Assembly: GCF_000972495.1 (NCBI RefSeq)
Contig: NZ_LATM01000021.1
Location: 16,803-80,802, forward strand
DNA: 64,000 nucleotides
Source of the DNA: Hymenobacter terrenus
GTDB taxonomy: Bacteria; Bacteroidota; Bacteroidia; Cytophagales; Hymenobacteraceae
Reading direction: 5' to 3'
Both the position numbers and the translations under genes were made by a program. The notes under the pieces were generated by a model. The model had not been told where the DNA came from. It did not search any database and saw only the letters and a list, made by a program, of their open reading frames with translations. This document shows positions 1-8,600 of the stretch, in pieces; within the stretch, counting starts at the first letter, position 1, and every line of letters starts with the position of its first letter.

Positions 1-2
1 TA

Positions 3-488
3 TTCACCGAGCTGCGTGCCTTTGCGCAAGCCAGCTGCCCGGATATGGTGCTGGGCATCGGCACGCTGTTCACGGCGGAGCAGGCCGAGCAATTTATTGC
101 CGCTGGTGCCGCCTTCGTGGTGCAGCCCTGCGCCACGGCCGAAGTAGCGGCCGTGTGCCGCACCCACGACATTCCGTGGCTGCCCGGCGCCCTCACGCCC
201 ACCGAGATTTACCAGGCCAGCCAGCTGGGCGCGGCAGTAGTCAAAATATTCCCCGGCAATGCCGTGGGGCCCGATTATGTGAAGACCCTGCGAGGGCCCA
301 TGCCCCACATCAAGCTCATGGTGACGGGCGGCGTGGAGCCTACTCAAGAAAGCGTCAGCGCTTGGTTTGGCGCGGGCGTGAATGCGGTGGGCATGGGTTC
401 GCAGCTCTTCAAAAATGCCGATGATACCACCGCCCTGGCCGCCCGCATCGGCGAGCTGATGCAGTTTGTCGAGACGTTGAAAAAGTAG
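3..488 (+). CDS. eda: KDPG aldolase (2-dehydro-3-deoxyphosphogluconate aldolase), 5'-truncated by window edge
   Basis: The enzyme cleaves 2-keto-3-deoxy-6-phosphogluconate to pyruvate and glyceraldehyde-3-phosphate, the last step of the Entner-Doudoroff and hexuronate pathways. The open frame runs in from the left edge, so the first ~50 residues of a ~210-residue protein lie outside the window; the ATG at 45 is internal. The Schiff-base lysine sits in VKIFPGNAVG (Lys codon 243-245), and the phosphate-binding TGGVEP and GMGSQLF segments follow in the usual order. It ends 72 bp before an ExuT-like transporter on the same strand, so the two probably belong to one uronate-utilisation cluster whose remainder lies upstream. 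Family assignment is firm; specificity for KDPG over KDPGal is inferred. Confidence 0.9.
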   Translation, partial: FTELRAFAQASCPDMVLGIGTLFTAEQAEQFIAAGAAFVVQPCATAEVAAVCRTHDIPWLPGALTPTEIYQASQLGAAVVKIFPGNAVGPDYVKTLRGPMPHIKLMVTGGVEPTQESVSAWFGAGVNAVGMGSQLFKNADDTTALAARIGELMQFVETLKK

Positions 489-560
489 TAGCCCACCGGT
501 GCGCCGCGCACCGATGGCTTCCGCCCTGAGTGTTGCCCCTGGTCCTAATTTCCCAACCCG

Positions 561-1928
561 ATGACGCCTTCTCCCACCCAAAGCCGCCCCGCCTCGCCGC
601 TGGATACCGCCAATGCTGCCGTTGGCAAATACCGCTGGACCATCTGCAGCCTGGTATTCTTCGCCACCACGATTAACTACCTCGACCGGGCAGTTATCTC
701 GCTGCTGAAGCCCTACCTGGAAACCGAGTTCAAGTGGAATTCCGGCGACTACGCCAACATTGAGCTGGCTTTCAAAGTGGCCTACGCCTTGGGGATGATG
801 GGAGTCGGCCGCATCATCGACAAGCTGGGGACCAAAACGGGCTACGCGCTGTCCACGTTTCTGTGGAGCCTGGCGGCCATGGGCCACGCGCTGGTCAGCA
901 GCACGGTGGGCTTTAGCGTGGCGCGGGCTTTCCTGGGGGTGTCGGAAGCGGGCAACTTCCCGGCGGCCATCAAAACCACAGCTGAGTGGTTTCCGCAGCG
1001 GGAGCGGGCGCTGGCCACCGGCATCTTCAACTCGGGTTCGAACGTGGGTGCCATCCTCGCGCCGATAACCGTGCCGCTCATCGCCGAAACCATCGGGTGG
1101 AAATGGGCCTTCATCATCACCGGCGCGCTGGGTTTCGTGTGGCTGGTTTTGTGGTTTGCATTCTACGAAGTGCCCGCCCGGCATGCCAAGCTCACCAAAG
1201 CTGAGTTCGACTACATCCACAGCGACGTGGACGACATGGCCGCCGTGGCCATCGAGACGCAGCCCAAAATTTCCTGGTTTCAGCTGCTGAAGGTGCGCCA
1301 GACCTACGCCTTCGTGTTCGGCAAGTTCCTCACCGACCCGATCTGGTGGTTTTACCTGTTCTGGCTGCCTGATTTTCTCAACAAGCAATACGGGCTGAAA
1401 GGCACCCAGATTTCCCTGCCGGTAGCCCTCGTCTACATCCTATCGAGCATAGGCAGCGTGAGCGGCGGCTGGATTCCGCTGCGCTTTATGAAGGGTGGCA
1501 TGCCGGCATTCCGGGCCCGCAAGCTCGCCATGTTGCTCATTGCTTTGTGCGTGCTGCCCATCGTGTTCGTGCAGTACCTCGGGCAGATTAATATGTGGCT
1601 GGCGGTGCTGGTCATCGGCCTCGCGGCGGCGGCGCACCAGGCCTGGAGCGCCAACATCTTCACCACCGCCTCCGACATGTTTCCCAAGCGGGCGGTGGCT
1701 TCCGTCACGGGCTTGGGCGGCATGGCCGGCGGGCTGGGCGGCATTCTGCTCACGGCCCTGGTGCAGAAGGGCATGTTCAAGTACTACGAAAGCATTGGGC
1801 AGCTCAACAAGGCCTATTTCATTATGTTCCTCATTTGCGGCAGTGCCTACCTGCTGGCCTGGCTGCTGATGCAGTTCTTCGCTCCCCACATGAAAATGGT
1901 GCGGTTCGACGAGTCCGATAAATCCTAG
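561..1928 (+). CDS. exuT: MFS transporter, ACS family, hexuronate (ExuT-like)
   Basis: This is a 455-residue inner-membrane carrier of the major facilitator superfamily, anion:cation symporter branch, which takes up galacturonate/glucuronate or similar organic acids with protons. About twelve hydrophobic segments are visible. After the first membrane segment come the family motif NYLDRAVIS (~40-48) and a GRIIDKLGTKTG loop between TM2 and TM3; FLGVSEAGNFPAAIK (~114-128) is typical of ExuT/GarP relatives. The preceding KDPG aldolase supports a hexuronate substrate, but the substrate itself cannot be read from sequence. The ATG at 561 gives a normal short cytoplasmic N-terminus. Confidence 0.85.
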   Translation: MTPSPTQSRPASPLDTANAAVGKYRWTICSLVFFATTINYLDRAVISLLKPYLETEFKWNSGDYANIELAFKVAYALGMMGVGRIIDKLGTKTGYALSTFLWSLAAMGHALVSSTVGFSVARAFLGVSEAGNFPAAIKTTAEWFPQRERALATGIFNSGSNVGAILAPITVPLIAETIGWKWAFIITGALGFVWLVLWFAFYEVPARHAKLTKAEFDYIHSDVDDMAAVAIETQPKISWFQLLKVRQTYAFVFGKFLTDPIWWFYLFWLPDFLNKQYGLKGTQISLPVALVYILSSIGSVSGGWIPLRFMKGGMPAFRARKLAMLLIALCVLPIVFVQYLGQINMWLAVLVIGLAAAAHQAWSANIFTTASDMFPKRAVASVTGLGGMAGGLGGILLTALVQKGMFKYYESIGQLNKAYFIMFLICGSAYLLAWLLMQFFAPHMKMVRFDESDKS

Positions 1929-2089
1929 CGAGGAAACGATTAAAAGTTGAAGCCGATGTCTTTCTTTGTGCTGGACTCCTCCGGGCTGGGGCCATTGGAC
2001 TCCGCGTAGTGGTGCGTAGCATCACTCCACTCGCCCACTATGGATACCTCTCTCTACCAACCGCTCACTGTTAAACGCTCCTTCCTATA

Positions 2090-3091
2090 ATGGTAAATGA
2101 AAACGCCCTGGCCACGCCCGTTGGCACTACTCTGGAGCGCTACATCATGCGGAAGCAGGCCGAGTTTCCGTACGCCACCGGCGAGCTGTCGCAGTTGCTG
2201 CGTGACATTGCATTGGCGGGTAAAATCGTGAACCGGGAGGTGAACCGGGCCGGCCTCTCACGCATCACGGGGGCCATGGGCGAGCAAAACGTGCAGGGAG
2301 AAGCGCAGCAAAAGCTCGACGTAGAAGCGAATATTCGCTTCATCCGGGCCCTCACCAATGGGGGCGAGGCCTGTGCCGTGCTGTCGGAGGAGAACGAGCA
2401 AATCATTCAGACCGGCAACCAAAACGGTAAGTACGTGGTGGCCATCGACCCGCTCGACGGCTCCTCAAATATCGATGTGAATGTGAGCATCGGTACCATT
2501 TTCGGCATCTACCGCCGCGTGTCGCGCATTGGTGGGCCAGCCCGAAACGAGGATTTCCTGCAAGGTGGCCGGGCCCAGGTGGCCGCCGGCTATGTGCTCT
2601 ACGGCTCCAGCACCATGCTGGTGTACACCACCGGGCACGGTGTGACGGGCTTCACCTACGAAAACTCGTTGGGTGAATTCTTCCTCTCGCACCCCGATAT
2701 TAAAATTCCGCTCAACGGGCCGGTATTTTCCTGCAACGAAGGCCACTGGTTCGACTACCCGGAGTTCGTGCGCACCTTCCTCACCACCTGCAAGGAGCGC
2801 CGCCTTTCGGCCCGCTACGTCGGCTCATTGGTTGCTGATTATCACCGCAACCTGTTCACGGGCGGCATCTACCTCTACCCACCCACCGCGGATAAGCCCG
2901 GCGGCAAGCTGCGCCTGCTCTACGAGTGCTATCCGCTGGCTTTCCTTATCGAGCAGGCCGGCGGCCTGGCCGTAACCGGGGCCGATGTGGTGCTCGACGT
3001 GCCCCCCACAACCGATTTGCATCAGCGGGCGCCTCTCTTCGTCGGCTCCGCCGACTTGGTGAAAGAGCTGCAAGCGGTGGCCGCGGCGTAA
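2090..3091 (+). CDS. fbp: Class I fructose-1,6-bisphosphatase
   Basis: The enzyme hydrolyses fructose-1,6-bisphosphate to fructose-6-phosphate in gluconeogenesis. At 333 residues it has the standard class I length. The metal site is visible: Glu100-Glu101 in LSEEN and Asp120/Asp123 in IDPLDGSSN. The substrate-binding NEGHWFDYP and RYVGSLVADYHRNL segments follow, and the C-terminal KLRLLYECYPLAFLIEQAGG closes the fold. It sits 161 bp after the ExuT-like transporter and probably has its own promoter. The metabolic link is plausible because growth on uronates, which yield triose phosphate and pyruvate, needs gluconeogenesis. Confidence 0.96.
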   Translation: MVNENALATPVGTTLERYIMRKQAEFPYATGELSQLLRDIALAGKIVNREVNRAGLSRITGAMGEQNVQGEAQQKLDVEANIRFIRALTNGGEACAVLSEENEQIIQTGNQNGKYVVAIDPLDGSSNIDVNVSIGTIFGIYRRVSRIGGPARNEDFLQGGRAQVAAGYVLYGSSTMLVYTTGHGVTGFTYENSLGEFFLSHPDIKIPLNGPVFSCNEGHWFDYPEFVRTFLTTCKERRLSARYVGSLVADYHRNLFTGGIYLYPPTADKPGGKLRLLYECYPLAFLIEQAGGLAVTGADVVLDVPPTTDLHQRAPLFVGSADLVKELQAVAAA

Positions 3092-3168
3092 CCCTGTCCA
3101 GCACCACATGCTCCCATAATAACGGGCTGAATGGTGAAGGGCTGGTTTTGTGGATGGTATAAAATGAA

Positions 3169-3200
3169 AGGCAGCCCCACCAACTGCGGCGGGGCTGCCT
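3169..3200. terminator. Hairpin after fbp
   Basis: A perfect 10-bp stem (AGGCAGCCCC / GGGGCTGCCT) closes a 12-nt loop 77 bp after fbp. There is no T-run on the plus side, but a T-rich tract follows on the minus strand, so it may act in either direction. From here to 3568 I see no convincing gene; the short open frames on both strands overlap each other and lack recognisable features. Confidence 0.5.
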
Positions 3201-3568
3201 AATGTGCAAAAGCAAGGGTTTAGAATGCCCTGGAATTAGAAATTAGCCTTGCTCATGCAGGCGGCCCGGCATTGGGCGCGGTGCTGCGAGCGGTGCCGAG
3301 TCATGCCGCCGGGCTGGTGGGCCGGCGAGTTTCCCGCCGATGGAGCCGGAAGGGTTTTGCCGCCCAGCTCGGGAAATAGCAACGCTACGCGGCCAGTCGC
3401 CGGTAGCTGCACACGGGAAGAAATGCCCACAGCGCCCGCTGCGGGTTGGAGAGGAGATGCCAGAAAATTCATGGATATGGGGAAAGAGACGCGCGGCCAA
3501 ACCCTACGGCTCCGCCAGTGGCGTCAAAATAAATAAGACGAAACGGCCCGGATTGGACCGCGCACGAC

Positions 3569-3955
3569 TCATCCCCGCTGGGGCGGTAGCTCAATTAACT
3601 CCCCAAAACCTGGGGGCACGGCTAACTCCCGCGCCGCCAACCGGGGCCCCGCCTGCCAGAATATCGGCGTGGTGAATACCACCCGCACATCGGGCAGGTA
3701 ATGCGTATCCAGGCCTTTGAGGCTGGTCAGCAGCTGAGTTATCGGGGGGCGGCCGCCGTTCTTCTGCACGGTATATTGCACGCCGTTGCAGTCATCAAAG
3801 CAGCCAATGCGCAGGGCGTTGAGCTGTTGGCAATGGTGGCTGTGCACGTAGGCAAAAGGCCGGTCAATTACCCGCGCGGGCCGCTCCACCAGGCCAGCCC
3901 CAACTACCAGCAGGTAGTTGAGCAGCAACAGCAAGACAGCGTAGGAGCGAAACAC
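3569..3955 (-). CDS. Small secreted or membrane-anchored Cys/His protein of unknown function
   Basis: This is a 128-residue protein with a hydrophobic N-terminus (about residues 5-20, rich in Leu) that looks like a signal peptide or anchor. The middle carries His38, His40, His41-Cys42, then Cys52 and Cys56 in GCFDDCNG, and a Pro pair at 70-71. The order His-Cys, paired Cys, Pro-Pro is loosely like the short HYC_CC_PP family of Bacteroidota, but the match is weak. The start is GTG at 3955: an in-frame stop lies just upstream and there is no ATG. It stands alone, convergent with fbp. The function is not known to me. Confidence 0.55.
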   Translation of the reverse strand: MFRSYAVLLLLLNYLLVVGAGLVERPARVIDRPFAYVHSHHCQQLNALRIGCFDDCNGVQYTVQKNGGRPPITQLLTSLKGLDTHYLPDVRVVFTTPIFWQAGPRLAARELAVPPGFGELIELPPQRG

Positions 3956-4186
3956 GGGTACAATTAGTCAGTAGGTTATAGACAAAAGGGCGCGGTTTGC
4001 CCGTGCTGGAGGCAAGTACGAAAAATTGACCGGTTTGGGTCTGGCCAAGGTCAAACAAGTTCTCGGCTGTATTATCAATAGCAGGCCCTCTCAGCCGTTG
4101 TATGCCCGAGGTGAGGTCCCGTTAGCCGAGTTTATAATCAATTGGGGCCCTGCTCAGCTAGAAAAAGGTGCTCACAGCAAGACAGT

Positions 4187-5212
4187 CTACACCGCTTCCG
4201 CAGCCAGCAGCTCATTTTGCCAAAGCAGCTGCTCCTCGCGGATGGGGTAGGGGACGCCCTGGCGAATCGTTTGGAAGGCTGCTTCAAATAGAGCCATATA
4301 ATTGCCGGGCGCAGCGTGGTCAGGTGTGGTGGTCAGGGTGCCCTCGGGTGCGGCCAGGGTGAGGCAGCCCTCCTGGCCGGGCTGTTCGTGGCCGTACTCG
4401 GGTGCCAGGGGCCGTACGCCTTGCAGTAGTTGGGCTTCCTGCACATCGGTGCGGCCTTTTTGGTAGCTGCCGAGGGTGCCGTGCAGCACGTACGCCGGGC
4501 CGGGGGCGGCCACCAGCAGGCCCGAGGTGAGCCACACGTTGAGGCCCGCCGGATAGCGCAGGTGCAGCGAGAAAAAGTCGTCGACCTGGGTGCCGGGGCG
4601 GTAGTGGCCCACGGTTTTGTGGCTGCTCAGCGGCTGACCAAACAGGCTGATGGCCTGGTCGATGATGTGCGGGCCCAGGTCGTAGAGCAGGCCGCTGCCG
4701 GGCAGGGGTTCTTCTTTAAACTTCTTGGGGCTCAGCACCGGCTTATACCGGTCGTAGCGGATGTGCACTTCGATGAGCTGGCCCAGCTGTCCGTCGGCCA
4801 CCACGCGGCGCACAGCGCCGAAGTCGCTGTCCCAGCGCCGGTTGTGGTAGGCCAGTAGGTGGCGGTCGGCTTGCCGGGCAAGGGTGAATAGCTCCTGTAG
4901 TTGGGCGACGGACGTGGCCACGGGCTTTTCCAGCAGCACATGCTTGCCAGTGCGCAGCGCCTGGCTGGCCAGCTCAAAGTGGGTGGTGCTGGGCGTGTTC
5001 ACCACCACCAGCTCAATGGTGGGGTCGGCCAGGAGTTCGGCTATGCTCGGGTAGCTGCGAATGCCGGGATAATCGTGGTGCATGCGCTGCTCGGTGCGCT
5101 CAACTACGCCGTGCAAGTCAAACCCAGAGTGCGCGGCCAGAAATGGGGCCTGAAAAAGCTTGCCCGACATGCCGTAAGCCAGCAGCGCGGTGCGAATGGG
5201 AGCAATAGTCAT
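4187..5212 (-). CDS. Gfo/Idh/MocA family NAD(P)-dependent oxidoreductase
   Basis: This is a 341-residue cytoplasmic sugar or cyclitol dehydrogenase. The N-terminal Rossmann fold has the glycine-rich turn AYGMSGKLFQAPF (~12-24). The conserved EKP (95-97, in LLEKPVAT) contributes the cofactor/substrate lysine, and YDLGPHIIDQA carries the catalytic-region histidine. YGMSGKLFQAP at the N-terminus is typical of the YdgJ/IolW subgroup, which includes scyllo-inositol dehydrogenases. It is a single gene divergent from the giant secreted protein, with no pathway partner beside it, so the substrate is open. Confidence 0.9.
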   Translation of the reverse strand: MTIAPIRTALLAYGMSGKLFQAPFLAAHSGFDLHGVVERTEQRMHHDYPGIRSYPSIAELLADPTIELVVVNTPSTTHFELASQALRTGKHVLLEKPVATSVAQLQELFTLARQADRHLLAYHNRRWDSDFGAVRRVVADGQLGQLIEVHIRYDRYKPVLSPKKFKEEPLPGSGLLYDLGPHIIDQAISLFGQPLSSHKTVGHYRPGTQVDDFFSLHLRYPAGLNVWLTSGLLVAAPGPAYVLHGTLGSYQKGRTDVQEAQLLQGVRPLAPEYGHEQPGQEGCLTLAAPEGTLTTTPDHAAPGNYMALFEAAFQTIRQGVPYPIREEQLLWQNELLAAEAV

Positions 5213-5609
5213 GGCTCAAAGTAAAGCGCTTTGGAGCCAATACGTGGCCAAGGTCGGCCTGGTAAAAATTGCAGCCACTTGCTGCGACGAATAGCTGAAC
5301 TACCAGCAACCCATAAAAAGGATGTAAGCGGGAAAATTGTTGATAATCGCCAGGTATTATCCCATAACTCATACGGTTAGGGAATTGCTTTTTTGATTGT
5401 GCCTAACTTGTAGCGGGTTTTTAGCGCAATTTTAGCACAACATTTGGCACTATACTTCGTGTCAGGCGTTTGCGTTGGAAAAGCAGCCCGCCAGGTCGTG
5501 GCCGCGTCGTTGCCTCAACGTGCGGATGGGGCAGGGGTGGGTGAAGGAGATATTTACAAAACCGGGGCGGCTTGCTAAGCGAGTGACAGTTCCAGTTCAA
5601 CTAGCATTT

Positions 5610-8600
5610 ATGAAGCAATTACTTATTCTTACTACCTGGCTGAGTCTACTCATAGGCAGCTATGCGTCGGCTCAAGCCCCGGCGAAGGCCCCGGGTACCA
5701 ACCCGGCGGCGCCTCCCGCCGCGCCCCGTTACCAAGTGGGCAAGCTGTCGACGGACCCGGTTCAGTACATGACTGACGTGCAAAGCATGATGGCTACCAC
5801 CAACAACGCCGGCGCCCGCGTTGTGGCTGCCCGCCTGAAGGAATTGTGGGGCTCCAATCGGCTGACTGCCTCGCAGCAGGCGCGCATCATTGCCCTGTCG
5901 CAAACGATGCTGAGCAAGCGGTTTCGGCCCCGGCCGCAGTTTGAGTCGTTTTTTGGAGCGATAGTGGGTGGTGCTACCATCGCCAAGCTCACCGACCAGC
6001 AGATGGACCAATACCTCGACGTAGTGGGCCAGACTCTGGAGAAGGAGGCCCCCGCCGAAACCGAAAAATTTCTTTCTAGCACCAACCGCTTCCTGAATGG
6101 GGGCTACCTCTACCGCTCGGGCTTCAACTCCCTGCGAGCCATCGGCGGCACGGTTTCGTTTGCTTATTCGCCCATCGCGGCGCCGGTTTCCAACCTGGAG
6201 TTTGGGGCGCCCGCGCCCGCGCCGAAAGAAGAGGAACTGCCGGCGGCCCAGCCTGTGGCGAAGAAGCCCGTGGCAACCAAGACGCCGGTGAAAGCTGCGC
6301 CTAAGCCTGCACCCAAAAAGAAGAAAGCCAGCAACGACGGCTGGGATACTGCCGACCTGTGGTCGTCGCCCTCCGGGGGTGGCTGGGGCGACACCGACGA
6401 CGGCTGGGGAGCCCCGGTAAAGAAGAAATCGCCCGCTAAAAAGCCCGTAGCCAAGACCAGCTCCACCAAAGCTACACCAGCTGCAGCTCCGGCTAAGGAA
6501 GCCGCACCGGTAGTTAAGTCGTCGGACTTCGATACGCCGGCGGCATTCACGCCCTCAGCCCTGCCCTATGACGAATACACGCCGCCGCCCGCGCGCGGTC
6601 CGGTGCTGGTAGTGAAAGACGCCGACCTGCTGATGGCTACCGTGGGCGACTCGGTGGTGCTGAAAAAGGTGAGCGGAACGGCCGTGCCCTCGTCCAGCCG
6701 CTTCATCGCTACGAGTGGTCAGCTGGCCTGGACCGTCAAAACCAACCCGGTAACGGCCGACCTGGCGGGGTTCGACTTTGACCTGAGCAAGCCGGAGTTC
6801 ACGGCCCAACCCGTGACGCTGAGCTACCCGGCTGTCCTGGAAGCCCCCGTGAAAGGTGCCATCAGCTACAAGAGCGTACGGCGCAAGCCCGGTGCAACCG
6901 AGACTGGCTATCCGCGCTTTATCTCGCTCACCAACGATGCCCGCATCAAGAACCTTGGCGACAATATTCAGTACCGGGGGGGCATCTCGATGTCGGGTAG
7001 CAAGGTGCTCAGCGCCGCCCTCGATGGCTCTCAGTCCACCCTCACGGTGAGCCTCGACAGCAAGCCCAAGTTCAAAGCCCTGTCGCGGGCATACGTGCTC
7101 AGCGATTCGCTCATCACGGCCAGCCGGGCCGGCGTGACCATCTACGAGGGCACCAAGGATTCTGTGACGCACCCCGGCGCGCAGCTCAAGTACTCCAAAG
7201 CCAAGCAGCAGCTCAAGCTGGCCCGTGAGGAAGGCCTGTACAAAACCACGCCCTACAGCGACTCCTACCACCAGATGGACATCCGCACCGAGGCACTGAC
7301 CTGGAATCTGACCCAGCCGACCATCGACTTCGCGGTGCTTTCGTCGAAAAACCAGCAGACGGCTGATTTTGAGAGCAAGGAGTTCTTCACCAACAACCGC
7401 TACCAGCAGCTCAAGAGCATCAACCGGCTGCACCCGCTGCAGATGCTAGTGGGCTACAGCCAGAGCCACGGCAATGTCAAAGTGCTGAACGTGAACACTC
7501 TGGCCACCGACTTGCATACTTCCGTGGCCAACATGCGCAGCGACATGGCCGGCCTGGCCCGTGATGGCTACGTGGCCTGGAACCCCCTGACCGGGGAGGT
7601 AACCATTTTGCCCAAGGGCACGCACTATGTGGCCTCGGCCCGCGATAGAAAAGACTATGACCACTTAGCCATCAAGTCCTTGTCGGGCTCGGGGCGTAAT
7701 GCTACGCTCAACCTGAACACCAATGAACTAGTGGTTCGTGGCGTGCAACGGTTCGATTTTACCGACGACTCGGCAGCGGTATTCGTGAAGCCGGACAGCG
7801 CCATTATCCGCATCCAGAAAAACCGAAACATTGATTTCAGCGGTACGGTGGTGGCCTCGGCCATGCGCTTCCGGGGGCGGCAGTTTAAGTTTGACTACGA
7901 TGGCTTTTACGTCGACATGGCCAAAATCGACTCCATCGTTATTCGCAGCGAAGCCCGAGATTCGAAAGGCAAGCCCACCGGCAAAACCGCCGATTTCGCC
8001 CTTACCAACAAGGGCAATGTCTCGACCGGCCGCCTCTTTCTGAACGACCCCAAAAACAAGTCGGGCCGCAAGAAGAAGGGCCAGTACCCGTCCTTCGATT
8101 CTAAGAGCGGGGCCAACGTGTACTTCCGCAAACAGGACGTGCTGGGCGGCGCCTACGATTCCACGCTGGTATTCGACATCCCGCCGTTTAAGCTCGACTC
8201 CCTCAACGGCATCAGTAAGTCCACATCGGGTTTCGATGGTACGTTCCGCAGCGGCGGCATCATTCCCGACATCAAAACTAAGCTCACTGTGCAGGAAGAT
8301 GGCTCGCTGGGCTTCATCTACGACGTGCCGAAGGACGGCTTCCCGCTCTACAAGGGCCGGGGCCGGGTGTATAATAAGGTGAAAATGAGTGGTAAAGGTT
8401 TGCAGGCCGATGGCACCATCACCTACCAGTCGGGTACGTTCACATCCGATGGTTTCGTATTCTACCGCGACTCGGTGGTGGCCGTGGGCCGAACCGGTAT
8501 CATCGCCGCGAAGAAGGCCGATGGCGTGGACGTGCCCCGCATGAGCCTGCCCACCAACTACGTCATGAACTGGAAAGTGCGACAGGACTCGATGTTCCTG

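Noticed and set aside
3236..3536. Overlapping short open frames on both strands after fbp
   Set aside because: Frames on both strands overlap, none has a signal peptide, domain or promoter, and all are explained by GC-rich composition.
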